Below, piece by piece: positions 38,548-50,068 of a DNA stretch of 64,000 bases; within the stretch, counting starts at the first letter, position 1, and the number at the start of each line of letters is the position of its first letter. The position numbers and the translations under genes were made by a program. The DNA lies in contig NC_088787.1 of the NCBI RefSeq assembly GCF_949628265.1, positions 14,250,501 to 14,314,500 of the forward strand, read 5' to 3'. The notes beneath the pieces were generated by a model. It searched no databases, had not been told where the DNA came from, and saw only the letters and a program-made list of their open reading frames with translations. This DNA comes from Cloeon dipterum (Eukaryota; Arthropoda; Insecta; Ephemeroptera; Baetidae).

Positions 38548-38905
38548 TAGTTCACCGAGTTTATTGTTTGTGAAATTTAGTAATAGTTTATTTCTACGAT
38601 GTGCAAAAATGAAATCAGAACCGAGGAAGGTAAATTTCTGATTTTTTCGAAAATTAAATGGGTTAACAATGATTTTTCGCTTAATTTAGATCCTTCTCGT
38701 TGCAATCTATCCAATGGTGTGCAAATTTTCCGAAAAATATTACTAAATTGTGAAATATATATGTAAATCGTGGTTTCACAGTAGGGAGCCTGTGCTCGCT
38801 GCTTGATTATTAGCATGCAAACTTTCTCAACAATTTAAACGGCAACCTGGGAAATTTCCAGCTTTTTCCTCATTTTTAGATAGTTTTTCAAGTAAAGGCA
38901 AAAAG
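38548..38905 (+). repeat. Dispersed repeat family A, copy 5
   Basis: Contains GAGTTTATTGTTTGTGAAAT, TTTTTCGCTTAATTTAGATC, GCAATCTATCCAATGGTGTG and TTAGCATGCAAACTTTCTC in family order. Confidence 0.75.
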
Positions 38906-39429
38906 GATCTTACAGCGAGAAGCAAATGTAGATTTAAAATTGGTAAAATTGAAAGGAGAGAAAGATAACATCTTGACCCTTAATTTTCATCACCGCAATT
39001 AAAATTGGCAGGTTTTTGTCAACATAGCATTACTTTGTAACACTAGGAATAAAAGTTGCTAATTTTGGAAACATGAATTTCCTGTACTCGGGACCAATAT
39101 TGATAGGTCTGTAGTAATTGACTGAGATGATTGACTTATCAAAATGTCATGTTCTTGTTCATGAGCACACTTCATTAACCATGACATTTTAAGCTATGAC
39201 AGCCCCGACTCAATTAATTGTTACAAAAACGAAACTTACTCAATCTTGCCGGGTATCAAAGAGTAGCAAATTTGCGCAATTATAGCAAATAAACAGGAGT
39301 TGACGAGACAGACAGCAAAAAGAAAACACAGCAGATCACGTGTGGTTTTCGTCACGTGACCATAATATTGAAGGTGGGGGTCTGTTGCGCTCTGGTGTTG
39401 CGCTTGAATGGCAAACGCGGGACGGGAAA

Positions 39430-39770
39430 TCTGGCGCATGAGAGAAAAATAAATACAGTAAAGTTTTACAAAAAAGTGTTCCATTTTTGAGAAAATCAGC
39501 TCAAAAGTTTGCATTTTAATCAAGCGACGAGCACAAATTGTCTCCTTACTGTAAAATCATTATAATGTAGGGAATTTTTGCTCATAAATCTCTCACCATT
39601 TGATAGATCTCGATAAGAGGGATCGAAATCAAGCAAAAAGTAAATTTATTTTTCCGATAAATTTGGCATTTGATTTGATTTCTGCACATTGTAGAAAAAC
39701 GAGAAAAACTTGCACTAAATTGCAATAAACGATATGAACTACTACTTGCTACATAGTCAACAACGCAAAG
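39430..39770 (-). repeat. Dispersed repeat family A, copy 6
   Basis: Contains AAATCAGCTCAAAAGTTTGC, CATTTGATAGATCTCGATAA and GAGGGATCGAAATCAAGC, in the orientation of copies 1 and 3. With copy 5 it forms an inverted pair about 0.9 kb apart. Confidence 0.75.
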
Positions 39771-40308
39771 TATTCTCATTGTCAGCCAGTAATGCTATGT
39801 ACTTCTAATTCAATCTAAAAATTTGGAAACTCAGAATTTTGTTAGTTTGCGTCACTTCCAGGCAAGGATGACTGCAAAATGAAATTCTAGGCGTGGTATT
39901 AAGCTTTCAAGCCAACAGCAAATTAGTTGGAATTTTATATGCGTGTTCTCCATTAAAAAGCATTTCAATGAAAATATATAAACACGCATTTCCTTCCAAC
40001 TCCTGAACTCTGCCTACAATCAGAGCAAAGTTTTGGCAATTTTTATCTTTTGATCTAAAAAGACACGCAATTATTACGACGCATGTAATGGAAAATTGGT
40101 GGGAAGTGAACACTTACTTTTTCAGCAATTCTGGTTTTCAAAAAAGGCAAATGTTTATGCATGATAAAAGTGATTTTGCAAGTCACTGTTTACCAATTTT
40201 CATGTAAAAGCACGGTAGCATAATTACAGCATCGAATATGTTATAAAACGATGAAGATTGAAACGCAAAAATGTATTCTGCTCTAGTCTTCTGTCTGGAG
40301 CATTCAAG

Positions 40309-42872
40309 ATGGTGCCTTTCACAACCATTATACTAGCCGCATTTTTTGTTACATCTGGCTGGGCCCATACGATTTCCAAGAGACAAACCACTGGTAATTT
40401 TTTGTTGTTTTTTTAATAAAATTCGGAATATTTGAAAATGCAATGCCATTTTTCTATTGCAGCCTGCGCCATCAATTTGGAGACTGATCTGCCGCTGTAT
40501 CAGCCACTCATGCTAAAACAGAGCTCAGCCTCAAAGGATCTGTATTCTTTCCAGTTGCCCGACAAGTCAGGAAACATTAACCTTGCTGCGAACGAGCCCT
40601 TGCGCGTTGCCTGCGCTGGCAAAAGCAACGTGATCGCAAAGCTCGGCGTTGCAGACATAAACGCAAAGTGCGCGGGCAGCAAGAGCATATAACCACGACT
40701 TCCGGTGTCACCCTGAACTCGATTGACCTGAACTGCACGGCCTTTGTGGGACACTCGGCCGTGAAGAGCACGACGGACAAATGCGAAATTGTCGGCGATT
40801 ATATCATCATTAATATTGGTTTCCAACTGGCCGACGGATTTTACACCTTAATCAAAACTTGCTTCGACGAGAAGAATAGAGACGCTATTTATTCCAAATA
40901 TCTAGAAACTCCGTCGATCGCCGGTCAAAATACAGCTGAGACTCGCCCTGCATTTGTCGAGGGCAGCTTCTACCCTGAATTTACCACCGACACCAAATAT
41001 TCAAAGGTGTGAGAGTAAATATAATTAATTTCCACAGTAATTTACTCCTTTAGGCGACCCAAAAAACCACCTTTGGCCAAATCTTGGGCTCGTCCACACT
41101 GGGCACCACGTACATCAAAGACGTCGATTACTATCTGGCCCGCGGCCACTTGGCTGCAAGGTCCGATTTCATTTACGCCACCCAGCAACGGGCGACGTTC
41201 TGGTACGTCAACGTTGCCCCTCAATGGCAGACCCTGAACGGTGGAAATTGGAACACCCTTGAAGACAACATAAGGGCGTAAGATTGATCTAAACCGTTTC
41301 CGTGATGATATTATTCGACATAGTTTCGCATGGATTCACCAGTTGCGAAAGTCCCCAATATGTAGCGTTAGTGGTTACTTAAGATTTTATGGCACTTTCC
41401 GTTGCGATTGTAGACTAATTTTTGCTGAAGTGCACTCTCCACTTCAAATGATTTTTGCATGTATGTAATGAAAACAAAATTCAGACCAGCAAATCATCGT
41501 AGTAACGTTGAGAAAGATTTTTTTATTTTACTTAAAATGGTTTTTCCCCGTTTCTACACAGATTAGCTGAACCAATATTTGTTTTCAGCACATTATAGGA
41601 AATAATTTAAAGGACTGAACGCAAAGCAAAACAAGGATTGAGTGATAATCACAACGGGCGAGTGCCTTAATATCGGAAGTATACGGTTGACGTTGTCAAT
41701 TGGAAGCTTCAAAACACTATTAGGGTTTTCGCAACTGGTGGAAACTGAAAACTGGCTCGACTGAAAAAGTTGAAAAATATCAACTCATAGCTTTTAAAAA
41801 TTGAAATGATTTTATAAATCCTAAAATCGATGGGAGATTCCAGATTAAAAGTTGACTATGGGGGAAATTTAAAATCATAAATTTATTTCGTTTAAATTAA
41901 ACACCCTGTTCGTAGCTATTTTATATTTATTTACTGCTTCTTAATTTTAAAAACCAGAATAAAACCCTCTTGTTGCGTATTAGAGGAATTATTTCACTTA
42001 AATTATTATAAATAAAAAATATGCAAGTTTGGGCTTGCGTTTTTTCGGAGGGTAAATTTGTGATTGCAGGGAGGCGAGTTTCACGAGATCGCGTAATTTT
42101 TTCTCAATTTGATCGTGCTAGTCTACCGTTTTCCACTACAAGAGGTGATTCAAAATCACTCATAAGGTGTGAAATATTTTACAAAAAATGTTTAACAGGC
42201 TGATTTTTCCTTGTTTCCATTTCCAAATGATATATTTTTGTTGTTTCGTTGTTTCTTTTTGGATGAAGGGGTGTAAGAGAAAATTTAATATGCTGATTCG
42301 CAGTAGAAACAAAGTTTTAATCTTAGCCAAGTATTGTTTATAAGACCAGAGCGTCTGAAACATTTTAGCTCTTTCCAAAATTTATTTTTATAGCCACCTA
42401 TATCATTGGAGTCCCCCGCAGATAAAAATTTCTTAAGTTAAATTCGTGTAATTTTCAGTCTATTTTAAGCTTGTGAAATTTCAGATTTGTGGTCCGCTAT
42501 GGACGGGATATAGTGGTCTACGTTGGCACCCATGGCATCGCAACCCTTCCTGACGCGAATGGACAGCAGAAAAATCTGTACCTGCACTTCGACCCTACCG
42601 GCGCGACAACCCCCAAAATTAAAGTGCCGGAGGTTTTCTGGAAGGTGCTTTATGACAGTTCGTCGAAGAGGGCAATCGTTTTTGTGGGCTACAACAACCC
42701 GTACAAGACCTCCTACACGAAGCTCTGCACTGACGTGTGTAATCAGGTTGCATGGCTCACCTGGCAACCTACAAACCAAAAGCTTGGCTTTGCATACTGC
42801 TGCGGCTTAAATGACATCAGGAAAAACGTACCCAGCATTCCACCCCTGGACGTTACTGGTCTTCTTTTCTAA
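40309..42872 (+). CDS. Secreted DNA/RNA non-specific endonuclease, copy 1 (frameshifted as given)
   Basis: Extracellular metal-dependent nuclease of the Endonuclease_NS family, insect dsRNase-like. Four coding exons: 40309-40393, 40463-41006, 41054-41277, 42485-42872; boundaries match those of the paralogue at 43732-45850. N-terminal signal peptide (MVPFTTIILAAFFVTSGWA). The catalytic region in exon 3 reads YYLARGHLAARSDF, with the His general base where the family has DRGH, followed by WYVNVAPQWQ and NGGNWN carrying the metal-binding Asn. Exon 4 holds the Cys-rich end (LTWQPTNQKLGFAYCC). In exon 2 the frame is broken near 40680: translation stops at TAA (40690-40692), while the frame one base back continues with TTTSGVTLNSIDLNC. 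One base is missing relative to a closed frame. Assembly error, allele or true pseudogene cannot be told apart here. Poly(A) signal AATAAA at 42921-42926. Confidence 0.82.
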
Positions 42873-43731
42873 AAAAATAACCTTTTTGATGTTGCTCTAA
42901 TTATTGATGAAAAATTATAAATAAAACAATTTAGGAGGGGAATTACTCATAATTGATGAAAACGCATATGTATGAATTTATAAGAAAACGTATAAACAAT
43001 TTTTGTTTAGCAAACACAGTTTGAAAGTAACATTGTTCATTTGAAAATAATCATGCACAAAGCAAGATTATATCAGCTGTTCATATACAAACGAAAGATT
43101 AAAAAAATTTAAATGCACAAATAATACGTTCATAATGGAATTAAATAACGAGCAAAAGTGAATTTCAACATTTGTCAGTGCCTTACTGACGTTAAATTAA
43201 TTAACAATAATAATAATATTTTTTCATGATATTTTGGACGATTTGTGTTTTTGGATCATGCTGAGAATAACTAGCTAGATAAACACATCCTTTTCTTTAA
43301 AATACAAACGCTATATAAAAACGACCAGCAGGGAGAACCCTTCTCAATCTTTGACGCTGCGGCGGCCACATGGTTCTACAATTAGTCAATTATATTCCAT
43401 CGCATATCTATTAATAGTGCAAAATAGGTTAGGACATAATATGAATGCTCTTGTTACTAACTAATGAAAGAATTTTTATTGAATAATATTTTCCTATATT
43501 AAACTATAAAAAACAATTTATTAATTTTCATGCGAGTATATTTCTCCACAAGTGAGTTAACTTCATTTCATTAGCCTTTGTTTTAATTATAAAATAATGA
43601 CGATGAAAAACGTTTAACAATGTAATGAGCCCAGAAACCACAGACCTTTGAAAAACTCAAAACATAAATATTGAGGTTATGTTGAGGCTTCGGTAACCAT
43701 GTAGTGGTTAACCATTATCTAAGTTTAGATT
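42873..43731. other. Convergent spacer between the two nuclease genes
   Basis: 3' UTRs of both genes. The copy 1 AATAAA is at 42921-42926; minus-strand signals for copy 2 are at 43475-43480 (TTTATT on the plus strand) and again near 43515. AT-rich, no other feature seen. Confidence 0.55.
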
Positions 43732-45850
43732 TCATACAAGAAGGCCAGTGATTTTGAGTTTTGGAACATTTGGCACAGCCCGGCTGAGGTCAGTCACTGC
43801 ACAGCAATATCCAAATCCAAGCTTTTGGTTCTTTGGCTGCCAGGTCAGCCAATCAATTTGGTCACAAATGTCCTCGCAGACAGTTTCCAAATCTTCTTTG
43901 TAGGGGTTGTTTACCCCAACGAAGGCAACGCCCTTGCCAGTAGAAGGCTCCAGGATGACTTTCCAAAAGATTGCTGGCACTTTGAGCTTAGCTGCTGAGC
44001 CGTCAACAGATAGGTAGAGAGGCTGTTCCTTGCCCTGCGCATCAGGCAAGGTGGCTATTCCGTGGGTGCCGGTGTACACGACTAACTCGTGCCCACCATT
44101 GCGCGACGCGAATCTGGGAAAAGCATAAAATAAATAATCACGGTCTTTGCGGGACATAGGAATGAGAAGCACTACTTTCTGACGTTGTCCTCCAGAGTGT
44201 TCCAGTTGCCCCCGTTGAAGGTTTGCCACTGCGGCGCGACATTGACATACCAGAAAGTGGCCCTTTGATGCGATGAATAGACAAAGTCCGCCCTGGCCGC
44301 CAGGTGACCTCTTGCCAGGTAGTAGTCTCCCTCGCCTATGTACTTGTTGGCAAGTTCCTCGGAGCCCAAGATATGAGCCAGTGTTGCCCTTTGCCCCTCC
44401 TTCACGTACTTGCTATTGACGTTCAAGTTGGGGTAAAAAGGGCCCTCAACAAACTGCGGCCGCTGCTCGCCACTCTGAGCCCCGCCGATGGACGGGGTCA
44501 TCGTAAATTTTGCGTAGATAGCATCTTCGTTTTTTGGGTCAAAGCAGGTTTTCAGCACGGGGATGAGTGTGCCGTTGGGCAGGTCAAAACCAATATCAAT
44601 TACCTGCAATCATTTAATTTTTATTCTTATGAAACCAATGCCTACGAAATAAAATAAAATTCATTTTTAACGGTTGATTTGGTCATAGTAACAAAAATTA
44701 ATGCGATTTTAAGACAATTTTAAAAAAGCTTAATATTAAGAGGTCTCATCCGCTATAGATTTAAGGCGGCGGGACCGGCTTAGCCGTATTTTTTACCCAG
44801 CGGCTGGCGCGGCTGACAATATGTTAAACGTGAAGTTTGATAGTGCTTAACGGTCCGAAGGGCCGCAAGATATTTTTTCTCCTGCACTTTTTTAATTTTT
44901 GACCCTTTTTCACCGGCAGCTGGCGCGGCGCAACACAGCTGGCTGAGACCTCTACTTACATTGCACAGATCTGTGCAATATTTCGAAATATTAAAATGTA
45001 TTGTACTTGTAAACAATTTTAGAGAGGAAATCAATTAATATACCTGATAATTTCCAGGTACTTCACACTTTTCTCTTTCATTTTTGCGTGCCGAGTGCTG
45101 AATCAAACTGGTGCAGTCTAGTTCTTTCATTGGAAGGCGTTTATCAGGCGACACATTGAGATCCGAGCCGCTTCCGCAAGAAACGGCCGACTCTTTGGTG
45201 CCCAGTTTGGCCAGTTTGTTTTCCTTGCCAGGGCAAGAAAGTATGATTACTTGGCCTGGCTGAAGTTGAAGCGTTCCCTTAGTATCAGGCATCACCAGGC
45301 GACCACTGGTGCTCAGCACCAGAGGCTGGTTTCTCGGGAAGTCTTTTTTCAGGTTAATGGCACACGTTTGCCCTAGTTTGTGAAAAAATAGTTCAATAAT
45401 TACAAGAAGTAGCGAGTCGTATAAATATTTGGTATTTTATGGCAGTATTAATAAAATTCTGAGTCAGCGTTGTTATGGGTTTCTTTTTATGCGGTTTAAT
45501 AAAAAATTAACTTGCTGATTCTATCTACAGTTTGCCCTGATTATTATTTCTAGCTTTAAAGTTGCGTATTATCAAGATCATTTATCAATAATTCTTTAAA
45601 AAAAATAAAAAATAGTGCAGTAAATATCTCAAAAAATATACCGCTTTAGTTATAAACAGTAATGTTATCGTTGCCTCCTGTTTACTAATTCTTAGGCGAT
45701 GACTTAGACAAAATGGTAAAATCTGATACCTGAGGAATAACTGTTGCCAATAGGTTTGGCGTTCGCATTGATTGGCTTGCGAACGCCAGCGTCCCTCGCA
45801 ATTACTCCGCATCCAAACACAAGCACAACCAGCACCGCCGTCAACCTCAT
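43732..45850 (-). CDS. Secreted DNA/RNA non-specific endonuclease, copy 2
   Basis: Intact paralogue of the plus-strand nuclease; likely secreted into gut or haemolymph to digest nucleic acid, as known for insect dsRNases. Four coding exons in gene order: 45850-45730, 45372-45044, 44603-44176, 44113-43732. Joined 1260 nt, 419 aa. Signal peptide MRLTAVLVVLVFGCGVIA. The N-terminal domain has conserved Cys (TCAINL, ILSCPGK, VSCGSG). The catalytic part reads YYLARGHLAARADFVY (His base), ATFWYVNVAPQW and FNGGNWNTLE (metal-binding Asn). The C-terminal region is Cys-rich (VCEDICDQIDWLTWQ, GFGYCCAVTD). Exon phases are identical to copy 1, so the pair arose by gene duplication with introns, followed or accompanied by inversion. 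A family B repeat sits in its second intron (45043-44604). Confidence 0.92.
44739..44953 (+). mobile_element. Family B element, copy 3 (complete, perfect 10-bp terminal inverted repeats)
   Basis: Starts AGAGGTCTCA and ends TGAGACCTCT, exact reverse complements, 215 bp apart. GC-rich interior with CGGTCCGAAGGGCCGCAAG and CTGGCGCGGC, non-coding. Located in intron 2 of nuclease copy 2. Looks like a small non-autonomous DNA transposon; no clear target-site duplication. Confidence 0.75.
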
Positions 45851-46772
45851 GCTCGATCGCCACTAAATGAGCTAAATATTAAGGCCGTTCAACGGCGACG
45901 GAGAGATGTGTTGTGATGTGGGAGCTAGAGGCGCATGACTGCAGCGCGAGTGACGTGGACCTATACTGTATTAGTAGTATTTATACACTGAATGTACCGT
46001 CAAGAGGCTGCGAGGCAGGTGATTGAACTGTTTGACAGCAGAGAACTCTTTTAATTAGCGTTTTGCTTCTTTCAGTTAGAAAATTTTTGTTTAAAATAAA
46101 AATTCATAAGGTCTTTTTAGAAAAAGTTTAATTTGTACGAAAATAATGTCTTTGTGCCCAGTGCTTATCATGACAATGAAATGCACGCAGTTCATTGAGT
46201 CGTTTCATCTATAAATTACAAAATCTCATTTAGTTAAGTACATACAGCTATGAGCAAAAATTTCTAATTAAAAACGTTCAGCAGATTTTCTGGTACTCAT
46301 GGATTAGCGCACAAGACCGACTTAACAAACTTTCGTGCTTAAATCAGACAAGTTTTCAGGACATAAATAATTCTCAAAACAATTTGGTACAAAAATGGCG
46401 GTTCACATACAATAATTCATCTTGTTTTCACGCACTTAAAATATATGCTTAACACATTTTGATTCATAGCATAACATAATTGGTGACGATTTCAACCCCT
46501 CACAAAAATATCAGAAAGTCGCAATAATCAACTCTTGTTTTGACTGTTTACGGGTTGTTCATGAGGTTGAAAATCGCATTAAAATGGTAATAAATCTCAC
46601 CTCAGGAGTTTTGATCATGAGCAAACTACTCAGTAAAGAAAAATGTATTCAAAAATGATAAATTCGCGTGTCGTAATAGTATTAATACTTACAATATTGA
46701 TATTGCTTTTGTCAGCTTCAAATTGCTTAAGTAGCAGGTCCACGAGTGAGCACAAGTACAATTAAGTAAGCA
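45851..46772. other. Spacer between nuclease 2 promoter and the zinc-finger array
   Basis: Promoter side of nuclease copy 2 on the left; the right half should be 3' UTR of terminal exon T20. No clear AATAAA was seen for T20 in the first 200 bases. Otherwise AT-rich with nothing recognisable. Confidence 0.45.
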
Positions 46773-47020
46773 TTAGGAGATTATGGGCTTCAAATCGCCG
46801 TGTTCCGGATGGAACGTATAGCCATGCACATTTTTTATGTGTCTTTTGAGATGGCTTACCCTGCTGAGCACGTTTTTGCAAATCGGACAGGTTGACTTTC
46901 CAAAATGAATGGACAAGTGGCGTTGGCAGGCTTTTCTGTCGCGGAATTCGCGGCCGCAGAGGTTGCACGTGCACGAACCTGTAGGGTCGGGCGTAATCAT
47001 TTGCGACGTTGGCACTTTGA
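46773..47020 (-). CDS. Array exon T20: two C2H2 fingers
   Basis: Last (3'-most) exon of the array in this window, 83 codons including stop. Follows the acceptor CTTTTTACAG; first two bases TC complete a split codon. Finger 1 CNLCGREFRDRKACQRHLSIH, five-residue linker FGKST, finger 2 CPICKN..LKRHIKNVH, then tail GYTFHPEHGDLKPIIS. Fifth Cys (RKACQRH) present in finger 1. DNA-binding isoform end is the likely role; target unknown. Confidence 0.8.
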
Positions 47021-47182
47021 CTGTAAAAAGACAAGGAAGGTTTTAACTTGGTTTACTGGAGTGAGAAAATTAGATAAAACCCCTTAAAATATTGAATTGT
47101 TAAAACTACTTCAACGCTATTAATAAAAATAAATAAACCCATTCCATTTATTTGTATATTTGCATCTCGCAAGCGGCACTAC

Positions 47183-47511
47183 TTATTTGTGTATAGCACT
47201 CAAAACCTTGGTCTTTGAACTGGAAATTATAATTTTAGACCGTTTGTTATTATCTTTCGCACTGCTGATTAGAGTTTCAAGCTTTTTTTTTGGGTTCCTT
47301 TCCTGAGTTTTCTTTGGCACAGGGTTATGTGCGAGTCGAATGTGTCGCATGAGATGCGATCTTTTGCTAAGGCAGCGGAAACATATGGGACAGGTGGTGC
47401 TGCCCTCGTGCATGGCCAGGTGATCCCAGCAAGATCTGTAAGAGGAAAAGACACGCTGGCAGGTACTGCATTCGAAGAGGCCGTTGTCGTTCCACACTAC
47501 TTTCGATTTTC
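47183..47511 (-). CDS. Array exon T19: two C2H2 fingers, long basic tail
   Basis: 110 codons after acceptor CACGTTGCAG, first split-codon bases GA. Opens GKSKVVWNDNGLFEC. Finger 1 CSTCQRVFSSYRSCWDHLAMH, linker EGSTT, finger 2 CPICFRCLSKRSHLMRHIRLAH. A Lys/Ser-rich tail of about 45 residues (KKTQERNPKKK, SSKTKVL) resembles a nuclear localisation signal and is unlike the short tails of other units. Minus-strand poly(A) signal at 47147-47152, about 35 bases past the stop. Confidence 0.82.
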
Positions 47512-48792
47512 CTGCAACGTGAAAATCAGCTTGACTGTCAAACGGTTTCGGTCCTTGCGCCTCTGATCATAATTTGGATGTGAAGATGTAAAGTAAGTTG
47601 CCTTGCTGACCCTCACCACTCACCGCAAAGCCACCTTGTGATAAAAAAACGTGTTTGTAAACATCACGGCTTAAAAAACCAAACGTGTTGTGCGGTTTAG
47701 CTTGTGGGCTCTTCTCTTCCGTTCTAATCTAACCATCCACCATTAATTTTCCACACAGAGTATAGCAATTTCAGTTTCTTTCTGTCTGCTTTCTTTTTTT
47801 GCGTTGAAATATATTTCTGGAAAGGCATTTTGCCTAAAATCCTTTTTGAATAGGACAGCCATCAGAAAGTTAAATGAGAATTTTTCCTTTCATAAATTCA
47901 CATTTTAGAAAAAGCAGAATTTGTTTTTCTTTGACGTTAGCTTTTAAAACAATTTTTGAGCTGGTGATTGTTTTAGGGAATGACGGGGTTTGCAAGATTT
48001 CTTCACTCGATTTTACTCAGAAATGAGTTTTCAACAATCGCTGATTCAGAATTCTCTGCAGGTTAAGAATTTTTTTGAGGTTAAGTACTGCTGATCCAAG
48101 GCCTGCGGGGCCGAAACAGTTGTACAATACGAGAACGTTGTTATTTAATTTTCACTATTTAGCTAACCGTCCAGAATTATAATTTTCCATACAGAGCAGA
48201 AACATTCAGTTTTTCTTAAATTAAAAGTTTTCACTATGAAACTTTTCAATTGTATAATTTAAGTCGATTAGATAAGTTCAGCTCCTCAATTTGACACTGA
48301 ATTCCGAATCAGTCGCATCATCACATCGATGTAATGAGCACAATTCTCCTTTATAACATTAACAAAAATAACCAAACAGATATTTTGATGATATGAGATT
48401 TAGCAACACACAAATAAAATTAGGGAATGAAGTATTTTCAAAAAACAATTTTTGTTTTTATTGAAACGATAATAACCTTTTAAATGCACATAATCAATTT
48501 TGCCACTCGTCGTTTTGAAACAAGAATATTGCTCTGGCGACTTTGACACGCGCGGTTGCTCACCAACAGTCAGTAATAAAAATAATTATTTACCAAGTAA
48601 GCCTATTTCGTAATTCTATTCTTGAAGAACCCCCAGTGGACTTAAATTTAATTACGCGACCCTTCGTTTCGCTGGACAGTTTCCAGCCGTTGTCATCGGA
48701 TGTAAACAAAATGAAGCACAAAAAGAAGAGACGACCAAACGGAAATAATTTTTTGATCCTTCGCTGGGTAAATTTCCAGTTCATGCTTTCGT
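47512..48792. other. 1.3-kb spacer between T19 and T18
   Basis: Intron upstream of T19 plus T18 3' UTR. A minus-strand poly(A) signal for T18 is at 48457-48462. On the plus strand 48630-48770 reads like a protein fragment (EEPPVDLNLITRPFVSLDSF, then KMKHKKKRRPNG) without a start or splice context; possibly a fossil coding piece. Confidence 0.4.
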
Positions 48793-49040
48793 TCACATAG
48801 GCATATTGTGGACGTTCTTCATGTGCCGCTTGAGGTGCGACTTGTGGCTGAGTTTGCGCGCGCAAATCGGACACGTCGTTTCCCCCGTGTGCACGTAAAA
48901 GTGTCTGAGGCACGAGTTGCGCAGGGTGAATTCGTGGCCGCAGGCACTGCACACGTACGCGCCGTCCCTGTAAATGACCTCGAGCTCAGCCGTCGAGTTT
49001 ATCATTTCGGCTTTTTTATTGTAATTTCGGCCCACGCCAC
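48793..49040 (-). CDS. Array exon T18: two C2H2 fingers
   Basis: 83 codons after acceptor GTGTTTGCAG, split-codon bases GT. Opens GVGRNYNKKAEMINSTAELE, so the first 25 residues are charged and without fingers. Finger 1 CSACGHEFTLRNSCLRHFYVH, linker TGETT, finger 2 CPICARKLSHKSHLKRHMKNVH, tail NMPM. The linker TGETT is the closest in the array to the classical TGEKP linker. Confidence 0.82.
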
Positions 49041-49877
49041 CTGCAAACACACAAAATAATGCCATCGTTCAGTGCAAAAGTTACGTGGGGGGTTTTTATG
49101 TAGAATTTAGTACATAATTAGATATCATGTGGATGCGCTGATGAGACTGACTTTGCCCTCTCTGAGGACGGGCAGTGGTGCGCCTGAGTGAGTGTTATAG
49201 GGCTGTTTGTACAGAGGGACGCTTTGCTTCCAAGTGTGCCATAGTTGCGTGCAAAGAAAAACCTCAACCAATTCAGAGGGTGGCAAAAATCAATGCTCTG
49301 CGTGTCGGGTGTCCAATGAAGGATTCGTTTTATTTTACAATCCTATTATTTACAGTTTGGCATTTTAGCATAACCAAGGAACTTTCTCATGACATTGAGA
49401 TTCAAATAATTATGCATTTTACTATTATAGTTACTTCACAAAGTGTACAGTGATTCAGGCCCCTGCAGCGAGTGTCCGTTATGCAACATGTGCGTCACGC
49501 GGGTAGAGCGGGTTGCATAGCAGCGAAATGGAAGGCAGGTTTCATAATGAAAAATATTTTCAATTTTACATAAAATGTGAACTTGAATATCATCTGCGAT
49601 GATACACGTTATGTTGCTCAGGCTATCGTTACTTTACAAAATATAAATAATTTAATGTCATTTCAAACTGTGTGGTGATTTCTAAGCCGCCCACTTGTTT
49701 TGAATCTAAATGATAATTATTGCGAATAATAATTGTGTAGCAGGACTAAAACAAGTAGCGTTCGATTGAAATTCAAAATATACACCATCACACATTTGCA
49801 AAATAGGCTTTCGGCCAAAATTGAACCGGTTCGATGGACAAATAAAGAAAAAACAATCACACACGGCAACTACTCGG
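49041..49877. other. 0.8-kb spacer between T18 and T17
   Basis: Intron upstream of T18 and 3' UTR of T17/T16. AT-rich, with no AATAAA on the minus strand that I would assign with confidence. A plus-strand frame (49175-49453) has no support. Confidence 0.4.
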
Positions 49878-50059
49878 CTAGCTGATTTGGTGGACCGTTT
49901 TTAGGTGTCGTTTCAAGCTTTGCTGGTTGCTGAGGGTGCTGGCGCAGAGGGGACAGGTGGTCAGACCAAGGTGCACGCTCATGTGCTTTTGCCGCGTCTG
50001 CTGCGTGCGGAAGAGCTTTCCGCACACGCCGCACCAGAGGCTGCCGGCGTCCAACTGGC
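49878..50059 (-). CDS. Array exon T17: two C2H2 fingers, minimal exon
   Basis: Shortest finger exon, 61 codons. The acceptor GAACTTTGCAG (ending 50060) lies directly behind the stop codon of T16 (50069-50071). Split-codon bases GC. Finger 1 CGVCGKLFRTQQTRQKHMSVH lacks the fifth Cys (Thr/Gln there); linker LGLTT; finger 2 CPLCASTLSNQQSLKRHLKTVH; tail QIS. With only eight leader residues before finger 1 it depends wholly on the shared N-terminal part for anything but DNA contact. Confidence 0.8.
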
Positions 50060-50068
50060 CTGCAAAGT

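Larger units (their letters stand above)
37967..40308. other. 2.3-kb intergenic stretch between TBC1D5 and nuclease 1
   Basis: TBC1D5 promoter/5' UTR at the left end and the nuclease promoter at the right end. Between them lie two copies of repeat family A (38548-38905 and 39430-39770, opposite orientations). Remaining sequence is AT-rich with no coding frame I can support. Confidence 0.55.
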
